From: Actinosomnolentus pattersoniae (SeqCode)
GTDB lineage: Bacteria; Actinomycetota; UBA4738
Reading direction: 5' to 3'
Assembly: GCA_013817655.1 (NCBI GenBank)
Contig: JACDCJ010000004.1
Span: 1 to 25,991, forward strand
DNA: 25,991 nt
Every line of letters begins with the position of its first letter. Position 1 is the first letter of the stretch. Position numbers and translations under genes: made by a program. Below, piece after piece: positions 6,973 through 14,101 of this stretch. Under the pieces are notes generated by a model that saw only the letters and a list, made by a program, of their open reading frames with translations, did no database searches and was not told where the DNA came from.

Positions 6973-8531
6973 GGGCCCTTGGCTCGAATCAGGCAGCGGA
7001 TCCTCCCCGCTACAACGCCACAACCGACCTACTCGAGCGCAACCTGGTCGCCGGGCGTGCCGAGCGTCCGTACCTCGTGCGCGAGGGGCGGACCTGGACC
7101 TATGAGGAGGTGGTGGAGGCGACGGACGCCGCCGGATCTGGGCTTCTCGGCCTGGGGCTCGATGTCGGCGACCGCGTCCTGGTCGCGACTCGCGACCGGG
7201 TCGAGTTCGTCTTCGCGTTCTGGGGTGCCATCAAGGCGGGCCTCGTTCCGGTGCCGGTGGCTTCGGGGCTGTCAGCCGCTGACGTCCACTTCCTGCTGAG
7301 CGACAGCGAGGCCCGAGGTGCGGTCTGCGACGGCGCTTCGGCTTCGGCCGTCCTTCCGGCCACGCGGCGCTCCGACGTGCCTTGCGTGCTCGTGGGAGGG
7401 AGCGTCTCCGGCGAGGGAGCCCTGACATGGGAGGAGGTCTGCGGAAGACCCGCCTCGCTTCGCGCCGCGCCGACGACGGAGGATGACGTCGCGCTGTGGC
7501 TGTACACGTCGGGGACGACGGGCCTTCCGAAGGCCGCGATGCACCGCCACCGTCACCTCCGGGCGGCCCCGTCGGCGCTGAGCCGGCAGGTGATCGCCAT
7601 GGAGCCCGACGACGTCGTGCTATCCGTCTCGAAGATGTTCTTCGCGTACGGCCTCGGGAACTCCGTGTACCTCCCGGCGGCCGCGGGCGCCGCCGTGGTC
7701 GTGGACGACGCTCCGGTCGTGCCCGGGAGGGTCGAGGGCCTCTTGAACCGTGCCCGGCCGACCCTCCTTTTCGGAGTGCCCGCGTTCTTCGACGGGCTGT
7801 CGCGCCTCGAGGAAGCGCGGCTTCCCGACTCCATCCGCATGGTGATCTCGGCCGGAGAGGCTCTAGCGGAAGACCTCTTTGCCCGTTTCCGCGACCGGTT
7901 CGGCCTGCCCCCACTGGACGGCCTCGGCTCAACGGAGGCTCTGCACCACGTCACCTCCAACCGGCCCCACGACGTCCTCCCCGGCAGCGCGGGTCGGCCC
8001 CTCGACGGATACGAGGCCCGAGTCCTCGACCCGGATCAGCAGCAGGTCGCCGAGGGGGAATCGGGCGAGCTCTGGATTCGCGGTCCGACGACGTTCGCAG
8101 GCTACTGGCGCCGCCCGGAGCTCACCGCTCGCACGTACTCCGGAGACTGGATGCGCACGGGAGACCTCGTCCGGATGGTCGAGGGTCGCCTGTTCTGCGA
8201 GGGCCGCCTGGACGACCTCGTCAAGTTGGGCGGGGTGTGGGTGGCTCCGGGCGAGATCGAGGAGGTCCTGCGGGGGCACCCCGGTGTGGCCGAGGCGGCC
8301 GTCGTGACCTCCGACGACGGCAGCGGGGTCCCCGTCCTGGTGGCCTTCGTGCGGCGCGAGCCGGAGTGGGACGGCTCCGATCTGCCGGCGGAGCTTCGGC
8401 GATCGTGCAGGCGGCGCCTGGCCGCGTTCAAGGTTCCGAAGTCGTTCGAAGTCGTTTCCGAGCTTCCCCGAACGCCGACCGGGAAGCTGAAGCGCTTCGT
8501 GCTTCGCGAGCAGCCGTCGACTCGACCCTGA
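6969..8531 (+). CDS. Benzoate-CoA ligase family enzyme (probable 4-hydroxybenzoate-CoA ligase)
   Basis: A 520-residue AMP-forming ligase. Features typical of benzoate/4-hydroxybenzoate-CoA ligases are present: an N-terminal RYNATTDLLERNL (14-26), the P-loop YTSGTTGLPKA (179-189), and the SKMFFAYGLGN segment (221-231), which lines the aryl pocket in this subfamily. GSTEALH follows, then a TGD motif and the C-terminal catalytic lysine in TPTGKLKR (Lys506). It would activate an aromatic acid to its acyl-adenylate and then to the CoA thioester. The GTG start overlaps the preceding stop (GTGA), with GGAG a few bases upstream. Placed directly after a chorismate-lyase-like gene, the likely substrate is 4-hydroxybenzoate; benzoate or aminobenzoate cannot be excluded. 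It is the last gene of the operon; the neighbour downstream is convergent. Confidence 0.87.
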   Translation: MRALGSNQAADPPRYNATTDLLERNLVAGRAERPYLVREGRTWTYEEVVEATDAAGSGLLGLGLDVGDRVLVATRDRVEFVFAFWGAIKAGLVPVPVASGLSAADVHFLLSDSEARGAVCDGASASAVLPATRRSDVPCVLVGGSVSGEGALTWEEVCGRPASLRAAPTTEDDVALWLYTSGTTGLPKAAMHRHRHLRAAPSALSRQVIAMEPDDVVLSVSKMFFAYGLGNSVYLPAAAGAAVVVDDAPVVPGRVEGLLNRARPTLLFGVPAFFDGLSRLEEARLPDSIRMVISAGEALAEDLFARFRDRFGLPPLDGLGSTEALHHVTSNRPHDVLPGSAGRPLDGYEARVLDPDQQQVAEGESGELWIRGPTTFAGYWRRPELTARTYSGDWMRTGDLVRMVEGRLFCEGRLDDLVKLGGVWVAPGEIEEVLRGHPGVAEAAVVTSDDGSGVPVLVAFVRREPEWDGSDLPAELRRSCRRRLAAFKVPKSFEVVSELPRTPTGKLKRFVLREQPSTRP

Positions 8532-8545
8532 GGCGGAGGCCTCGG
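8528..8545. terminator. Possible bidirectional hairpin between convergent operons
   Basis: Just past the stop of the aryl-CoA ligase, the two arms CTGAGGC and GCCTCGG can form a seven-pair stem (one T-G wobble) around the loop GGAG. It lies between two convergent genes (stops at 8531 and 8559), where a shared terminator is expected. There is no T-run on either side, so a rho-independent role is uncertain. Confidence 0.3.
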
Positions 8546-8558
8546 CGGACGGCGTTGG

Positions 8559-9827
8559 TCACTCGATGTAGCCGAGGCCCCGCAGATGCTCCAGGATCTC
8601 CTCGGTCGCTTCGACCTGCTCCCCCACCACCGAGGACTCGCCCGGGAGGTGCCGGCGGAGGCGTTCCGTTTCCGCGGGGTCCTCGATGACCCCCACCTCT
8701 TGGCGGTCCGGGCCGAGTCCGAAGACGCGCTCGTACCCGTCACCGGGTGAGGACAGCAGCTTGCGGTCCCCGAGGACGACCGACCGCTTCTCGAAGCCAT
8801 AGGCGATGCCCTCGGACAGGACCGGCCGCTCCTCCTCCCTGCCGAGAAGTGACCGGCCGTCCCCCTCCGGGCCGTCCATGCCGGCGGCCTCGAGGACCGT
8901 CGGGAAGACGTCGACGAGGCTCACGTTGTTGCGTATCTCCCGAGCGGGGATGCCCGGCCCGCAGACGATCAAGGGGACGAGCGTGTGGACCTGGAAGAGG
9001 TTGTGGCCATGGCCGACTCCGTACACGTCGCGTGGGTCCGTGAAATCCCGGAGCTCCTCCTCCCGGTGCTCCCAGAACTCCTCTCCGTGGTCGGACGTCA
9101 GAACGAGCACGGTCCGCTCGCGGAGGCCGGCCGACTCCAGCGCCGACCAGAGATCGGCGATCGTGGCGTCCACCGCCCGAATCGCGACGTCGTAGAGCCG
9201 GACGCGCGCATCGCGATAGCGAGCAAACGCCTCAGATTCGACGTCGGCGCCCGACTTCGTGAAGTCCCAACGCCGCACGTTGGGAAGCCTCGGCACATCG
9301 CCGAAGGCGTTCCACATCCTCCTGGGAACGTTCAGGGGCTCGTGGGCGTCCCCGAGGTGGAGCCAGAGGAAGAACGGGCCGTCCTGCGCTCGCATCCACC
9401 TCTCCGCCCGTCGGAGAACCTTGGGGGCGGACTTCTCGAGCATGACCATGTGGCCGAACCTGCCCGGAAGCGACAGATGAGCGTTCCAGATCGCACCGAC
9501 GGCGGCGGTGGCGTAGCCCCTTGCGCCGAGGAGGTCGGAGAGAAGCGGGATGTCGCTGGGGGTGGTGGTGGGAAGGTTGTGCTTGCTCAGGTTCTTCGGC
9601 TCGCCCGGCACCAGACCGCCCCCATGCCGGTGTGGATACAGGCCGCTCTGCAACGAGACGACGGCCGGGCACGTCCAGGACGACACGCTGTGGGCCGAGG
9701 TGCAGTGAAGCGCTCGGTCCAGGAGGGAGTCGATGAAAGGGGTCGTTCGCCGTTCGTGGCCGTAGGCCGAGATTCGATCGCGCCGGAGGCAGTCCACCGT
9801 CACCAGCACGACGTTGGGGGATCCCAT
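8559..9827 (-). CDS. Sulfatase-superfamily hydrolase with threonine at the nucleophile position
   Basis: A 422-residue member of the alkaline-phosphatase/sulfatase superfamily. It has the N-terminal metal-binding VTVDCLRRD (10-17, Asp12), the nucleophile region SSWTCPAVVSLQSG (49-62), LHLGDAHEP (156-164), the metal motif LTSDHGEEF (243-251) and GVGHGHN. In true sulfatases the residue two before the proline is Cys or Ser, converted to formylglycine, and an arginine follows. Here that position is Thr52 and the arginine is absent, so a phospho- or phosphonate-ester hydrolase or transferase is at least as likely as a sulfatase. No signal peptide or membrane segment is visible, pointing to the cytoplasm. 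The ATG lies nine bases after the stop of a sulfotransferase, so the two are co-transcribed. Confidence 0.85.
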   Translation of the reverse strand: MGSPNVVLVTVDCLRRDRISAYGHERRTTPFIDSLLDRALHCTSAHSVSSWTCPAVVSLQSGLYPHRHGGGLVPGEPKNLSKHNLPTTTPSDIPLLSDLLGARGYATAAVGAIWNAHLSLPGRFGHMVMLEKSAPKVLRRAERWMRAQDGPFFLWLHLGDAHEPLNVPRRMWNAFGDVPRLPNVRRWDFTKSGADVESEAFARYRDARVRLYDVAIRAVDATIADLWSALESAGLRERTVLVLTSDHGEEFWEHREEELRDFTDPRDVYGVGHGHNLFQVHTLVPLIVCGPGIPAREIRNNVSLVDVFPTVLEAAGMDGPEGDGRSLLGREEERPVLSEGIAYGFEKRSVVLGDRKLLSSPGDGYERVFGLGPDRQEVGVIEDPAETERLRRHLPGESSVVGEQVEATEEILEHLRGLGYIE

Positions 9828-9836
9828 CGGGATCGA

Positions 9837-10880
9837 TCAGCGAGCCGCGGTGTCCGGGGCCGGGATCGCCGGGGCCTTCCGGGGCCGCAACGCATAGCCG
9901 TACTTGCGAAGCAGTGGAAACGTCATGGCCGTCACCCACAAGCGGCTGATGCCGGGCATCTTCTGGAGCCACTCGTCGTCCACGCGCAGCGCGAGCTCGC
10001 CCGACGAGAAACGGAGGCGGTTCCCGTACACCGTGTGGTTCGGGCCGAGGAACACGCCGCCGTCTCGGAGGAACGGCAGGGAGAAGCCCTCGGCAGGTGA
10101 GCCGGCGTGGTCGAGGATGCGCTGGAGGTTCGCGCGGGGCTCGCGAACGAGGTCCTCGTACCGAACGAGGTGATACGGGACGCCGAGCGCGCCGAGCGAG
10201 GGGATTCTGGCGTTGTAGGAGAGCCATCGCATCGAGGCCGCGGCGCTCATCCCGAGCCTCGTTCGCAGGCTTCGGAGTTTCCTTCGACGCGCCTTCCCTC
10301 GTGTCGAGCGCCGCCAGGAGAAGACGACGCCGCGGCTGTCCCGAACGAGGTGGACCAATCGGAGGTCCATCCCCGGAACCTTCCTGAGCAGCAGCGCGTG
10401 CGACGGCGTCTTGGAAGAGTCCACGATGACGCGCGCACCCGAGACGTGTCCGATAGCCCGAAGGAGCGGGTCGAGAATCCCCACGTATCGCTCGATCCCC
10501 CCGTCCACCCTCGGGTCCGATGAGTCGGCCTTCAACTCCCGAAGAGAAGAAACCGTGTCGAGGGAGTTCCGCAAGGCGAGCACCTCCTGGACGTTCACGT
10601 TGCCCCATCCCCCGAACGCCTCCCCGCCCACCGCTTTCCAGAAGGGACAGTCGAAGAACCGTTCCTTGCACCCGCAGCGCGAGTTCTCAACCAAACCGCG
10701 CTGCCATATCTGGCGAAGCTCCCCCACCGAGAAGAAGGAGGGAACCTGGCCGAGCATGAGGTCGAGGAGGGTGCTGCCGCTCTTCGTGCCCCCGCCTATG
10801 TACAGGACCCGGGGAGGAGCGCCGGGGAGGCCCCCCTCGGTTCCGTCCTCTTCGGAAGGCTTCTCCTCAGAAGCCGTCAT
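9837..10880 (-). CDS. Sulfotransferase (PAPS-dependent), first of three in the window
   Basis: A 347-residue sulfotransferase-fold protein that would move sulfate from PAPS to a hydroxyl or amino group. The 5'-phosphosulfate loop is GGGTKSGSTLL (29-39), and the 3'-phosphate region is LVHLVRDSRGVVFSW in the middle of the protein. IVDSSKTP precedes it. A cysteine-rich CGCKERFFDCPFW follows the LRQIWQRG segment near residue 70; I have seen this in a subset of bacterial sulfotransferases. It begins with a charged, disordered stretch of about 20 residues. Its first bases overlap the end of the Wzy-like gene by 14, and the sulfatase-like gene follows after nine bases, making a three-gene operon. 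Context suggests sulfation of a surface glycan or its lipid-linked precursor. Confidence 0.85.
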   Translation of the reverse strand: MTASEEKPSEEDGTEGGLPGAPPRVLYIGGGTKSGSTLLDLMLGQVPSFFSVGELRQIWQRGLVENSRCGCKERFFDCPFWKAVGGEAFGGWGNVNVQEVLALRNSLDTVSSLRELKADSSDPRVDGGIERYVGILDPLLRAIGHVSGARVIVDSSKTPSHALLLRKVPGMDLRLVHLVRDSRGVVFSWRRSTRGKARRRKLRSLRTRLGMSAAASMRWLSYNARIPSLGALGVPYHLVRYEDLVREPRANLQRILDHAGSPAEGFSLPFLRDGGVFLGPNHTVYGNRLRFSSGELALRVDDEWLQKMPGISRLWVTAMTFPLLRKYGYALRPRKAPAIPAPDTAAR

Positions 10881-12387
10881 GCCTGAGCCCGCTCCTGCTG
10901 CCCGGCCAGGGCTGCTCCGCCCCGGCGTCCTGTTTCAGCGCCTCCAGTAACTTGCCGTTGCCCGAGCCGCCACGGTGGCCGTTCCCTCCGCCGCGATGCC
11001 CGTTTCCAGCGCGATCCCCATCGGTCGCCGGAAGCGCCCGCCCCATCGAGTCCTGCCGAACCGTGAGCGAGCGGGCCGCTCTGGTCATGCCGAGCACGAT
11101 CCATGGCCAGAGCTGAAACGAAGCGTCCGTGGCAACGAAGGCCACGCCCATCGTGAAGTACATGAACATGAGGGCCCACGCAACCGGCGCGATGTCGCCT
11201 CGGGAGACCCGGAAGATCCGCTTGGGCCACAGCACGGCCACGAGGAAGGTCAGCAACAGCACCAGACCCACCACCCCTGAGTCGTAGAGGGTGCGGATGT
11301 AGAGGTTGCCGATGTAGGCGCCCTTCGCCTCCGAGGGGCGCTTCTTGGGGGCGGCGTGGCGCTGGCCATAGGAATTGGTGCCGAGGCCGAGGATGGGCGA
11401 CTTCGGAACCTCGCGGAGCGCCGTCTGCCACTCGGACACGCGGTTCTGTCCCGAGCCCTCGGAGAACAGGAGGAGTCGTTGAGCTCTCACCACGACGGCG
11501 TTGTCCGGGGAGGAGACGTCCGAGGGCGCCACGGCGATCTGGAACAGCCCAAGGACACCGACGCCGAGAGCGAGCGAGGTCAGGCCGATCTGGGCCAGCC
11601 GGTTGCGGCGCGTGGCACGCCGGCGGATGAGCAGCGAGGCGAGGAGCCCGACCGCGAAGGCGATCCATGCGCCTCTTGTGAGGCTCGCGACCAGGGCGCC
11701 GGTGCACAGCCAGAAGCCGAGGAGGCTGTACCTCCGCGGGAACAGTGGGTTGTCCTCGCGCATAAGCACCACGAACGCCAGCGCCGCCGACGCGGACATG
11801 GAGCCAAGGATGTTGTACTCGGCCGCGAGACCGGCCGCCGGTGCCCCGATGCCCCCGACGCTGACGCCGAACGTCGACCCGACCGTGTAGTAGGCGGCCA
11901 CCGCGAGGAGGGCGATCGCCGAGTTGGCCATGGCCGCGATCAAGAGGGCCCTCGCGGCGAAGATCAGCCGCCTCCGGTCGCAGACCCCGAAGTACACCGC
12001 CAGATAGGCCAGGACACCCAGGAGGAGCAAACCGGCGACGAGGAGGCTCCTCAGCCGGACCTCGGCGAAGAGATAGCTCGACGTGAACTGGACCGCGATG
12101 AACAGGACGATGACCGTCTCGGGCCAGCGCCAGCGAGGTCGCGCGTCGCTGCGCATGAACAGCAAGACGCGAAGCAGGACGGGCACGAGGATCAGGTGGG
12201 CCGGCTGCAGCGTTACCCCGGCGACGTCGAATCGGAACCGGTTCAAGATGGCGGCGCCCGTCATGAGCACGAACAGCAGGCGCCACGGCATGAGCGTCAG
12301 GATTGTTAGCGCGCCCGCGCCCGCCCCGACGAGGGGGGCCTGCGCCGCCACGACGCCCATCCCGGCCGAGCCGGCAGCCGCGGGCAT
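10867..12387 (-). CDS. O-antigen ligase/polymerase family membrane protein (Wzy/WaaL-like)
   Basis: A polytopic membrane protein of 506 residues with roughly ten to twelve hydrophobic segments. A large external loop sits between GLFQIAVAP and NLYIRTLYDSGVVG, and it contains ALREVPKSPILGLGTNSYG, the pattern typical of the O-antigen ligase/polymerase family. It would polymerise or transfer lipid-linked glycan repeats on the outer face of the membrane. The frame extends to a GTG at 12471, but that leaves only five bases to the divergent flippase gene. The ATG at 12387 has AGGAGG 11 bases upstream and is preferred; a GTG at 12435 is a third option. The C-terminal tail is cytoplasmic-looking, with two GNGHRGG repeats. 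Confidence 0.8.
   Translation of the reverse strand: MPAAAGSAGMGVVAAQAPLVGAGAGALTILTLMPWRLLFVLMTGAAILNRFRFDVAGVTLQPAHLILVPVLLRVLLFMRSDARPRWRWPETVIVLFIAVQFTSSYLFAEVRLRSLLVAGLLLLGVLAYLAVYFGVCDRRRLIFAARALLIAAMANSAIALLAVAAYYTVGSTFGVSVGGIGAPAAGLAAEYNILGSMSASAALAFVVLMREDNPLFPRRYSLLGFWLCTGALVASLTRGAWIAFAVGLLASLLIRRRATRRNRLAQIGLTSLALGVGVLGLFQIAVAPSDVSSPDNAVVVRAQRLLLFSEGSGQNRVSEWQTALREVPKSPILGLGTNSYGQRHAAPKKRPSEAKGAYIGNLYIRTLYDSGVVGLVLLLTFLVAVLWPKRIFRVSRGDIAPVAWALMFMYFTMGVAFVATDASFQLWPWIVLGMTRAARSLTVRQDSMGRALPATDGDRAGNGHRGGGNGHRGGSGNGKLLEALKQDAGAEQPWPGSRSGLRHDGF
10951..11007 (-). repeat. In-gene tandem repeat (GNGHRGG twice, then SGNGK)
   Basis: Near the 3' end of the Wzy-like gene two consecutive heptads GNGHRGG are followed by SGNGK. 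The DNA copies are similar but not identical. It is a Gly/Asn/His/Arg low-complexity tail of unknown role. Confidence 0.7.
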
Positions 12388-12461
12388 CAGCAGGATGGCC
12401 TCCTGAGATCCGCTGCGCCGCTGTCGAAAGCTCACGAGGGCCCAGGATAACGGACGCGATC

Positions 12462-12467
12462 TAGACT
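12462..12467 (+). promoter_or_regulatory. Possible -10 element (TAGACT) for the flippase operon, near-leaderless
   Basis: TAGACT ends ten bases before the ATG at 12477, so transcription would begin within a few bases of the start codon. No convincing -35 box and no Shine-Dalgarno sequence are visible. Leaderless transcripts are common in actinobacteria, which makes this plausible but unproven. Confidence 0.3.
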
Positions 12468-12476
12468 CCACGACCG

Positions 12477-14042
12477 ATGTCAGAGCCCAGGCGTTCCCTG
12501 CTGGTCGGCGTGGCCCGGGATGGGTTCATCAAGCTCGCGGGCAGCATCTGCGCCGGGGTCTTCGGATTCCTCTTCGTGGTGGTTATCACCCGGCAGCTCG
12601 GCCCCGCCGGCACCGGGGCGTTCTACGAGGCCGTCGCCCTCTATCTGATCGCGAGCAGTCTGGCGAAGCTCGGGGCCGACGCGGGATCGGCCCGCATGAT
12701 CTCCAGGTATCGCGCGCTCGGGCGCCCGCTCGACCTCCGCCGCACCGTGCGGATCGCGCTCGTTCCCGTTCTCGTCCTGGGAGCCGCGCTCGGGGCAGTC
12801 CTTTTCGCCCTCGCGCCTCGAATCGCGGACCTCGTCGCCGACGGCCGCCACGCTGAGGCGATCGTGCCCTACATCAGGGTCCTGGCGCCGTTCGTATCGG
12901 TCACCGCCGCCTCTGCGGTCGTCCTGGCCGCCACGCGAGGGTTTCAGACGATGATCCCGCTAGTCGTCATCAACAACATCGGGCGGCCCATCGCCCGGCC
13001 CCTGCTGGCCCTGGCCGCGATCGCGGCCGGCCTGGGAGGGGTCGCGATCGCGCTGGCCTACGCTACGCCGGTCGCGGTGGGGTTCCTCGCCGGGCTCGCC
13101 TGGCTGCTGCGGTTGCTCGGACGCGCCGAGCGACGGGCGACGGACGAGGAGGCCCGCCCGGTTCCGACCCGAACGCTCGCCTCCGAGTTCTGGAGGTTCG
13201 CCGCTCCCCGGGCGTTCGCGGCCGTCTTCTCGACGACGGTCACCTGGCTCGACACGCTGCTTCTCGGCGCCCTTCGCTCAACGGCGGACGCGGGGATCTA
13301 CAACGGCGCCACGCGCTACGTGAAGCTCGGATCCTTCGCGATCACGGTCGTGTACCTCGTCATCTCGCCCCGGATCAGCGCCCTGCTCGCGAAGAACGAC
13401 TCCGAGGGGGCGGCCTCCATCTACCGGACCTCGACGGGTTGGCTGATGCTCGCATCGTGGCCGATCTACCTCACCCTGGCCGCCTTCGCCCCGGTGCTAC
13501 TTCGGGTGTTCGGCGGCGAGTTCGTAGCCGGGCAGACGGCGCTCACCATCCTGGCCCTCGCCATGCTCGTCAGCATGGCGGCCGGTCCGGCGGCGACGAT
13601 CCTGCTCATGGCCGGTCATAGCATGGTGAACACGGCGAACACCGTCGTGGCGCTCCTGCTAAACGTTGGATTGAACCTGGTGCTGATCCCCCGGTACGGG
13701 CTCACCGGCGCCGCGATCTCGTGGGCGGTCAGCATCGTGGTAAACAACGTGGCCGCCGTGGTGGAGCTCTGGGTGCTGCAAAGGTTGAGCCCGCTCGGTC
13801 CGGGCCTCTGGATCGCGGCCGGCGCGTCCGCCGCGTGTTTCGGGGCCCTTGGACTCGCGACTCGCCTGGCCTTCGGGACGGCTCCGGTCGCGTTCCTGGC
13901 CTTCGGGGCGATCGCTACCGGGACCTACCTCGCGGTGCTCTGGCGGAACAGGGACGCCCTCGAGCTCTCCGTGCTTCGCGACGCGCTCCGCTCCGGCGGC
14001 CGTGGGGGCCGCGGAGGCCGGCGGCGTCGGGTCGACCGGTAG
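12477..14042 (+). CDS. Polysaccharide flippase (Wzx/MOP superfamily), first tandem copy
   Basis: A 521-residue polytopic membrane protein with about twelve to fourteen hydrophobic segments. It belongs to the MOP exporter group that flips undecaprenyl-linked oligosaccharides to the outer face of the membrane. The opening VARDGFIKLAGSICAGVFGF and the later RYGLTGAAISWAVSIVVNN segment are characteristic of the Wzx / polysaccharide biosynthesis protein group. The C-terminus is an Arg/Gly-rich cytoplasmic tail. The ATG at 12477 is the only good start close to the conserved N-terminus. A paralogue sharing well over half its residues by eye follows within about 60 bases. It is divergent from the Wzy-like gene, so polymerase and flippase flank a common regulatory gap. 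Confidence 0.88.
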   Translation: MSEPRRSLLVGVARDGFIKLAGSICAGVFGFLFVVVITRQLGPAGTGAFYEAVALYLIASSLAKLGADAGSARMISRYRALGRPLDLRRTVRIALVPVLVLGAALGAVLFALAPRIADLVADGRHAEAIVPYIRVLAPFVSVTAASAVVLAATRGFQTMIPLVVINNIGRPIARPLLALAAIAAGLGGVAIALAYATPVAVGFLAGLAWLLRLLGRAERRATDEEARPVPTRTLASEFWRFAAPRAFAAVFSTTVTWLDTLLLGALRSTADAGIYNGATRYVKLGSFAITVVYLVISPRISALLAKNDSEGAASIYRTSTGWLMLASWPIYLTLAAFAPVLLRVFGGEFVAGQTALTILALAMLVSMAAGPAATILLMAGHSMVNTANTVVALLLNVGLNLVLIPRYGLTGAAISWAVSIVVNNVAAVVELWVLQRLSPLGPGLWIAAGASAACFGALGLATRLAFGTAPVAFLAFGAIATGTYLAVLWRNRDALELSVLRDALRSGGRGGRGGRRRRVDR

Positions 14043-14101
14043 ACTGCACCGCCATGCCACGGCGGGACACCACCACGCGCCGCCAGGGCACGCGGGACGA
14101 C

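Noticed and set aside
11356..12309. Plus-strand open frame (317 codons) opposite the Wzy-like gene
   Set aside because: Extremely Glu/Arg/Asp-rich, as expected from the reverse complement of a hydrophobic membrane protein; no domain.
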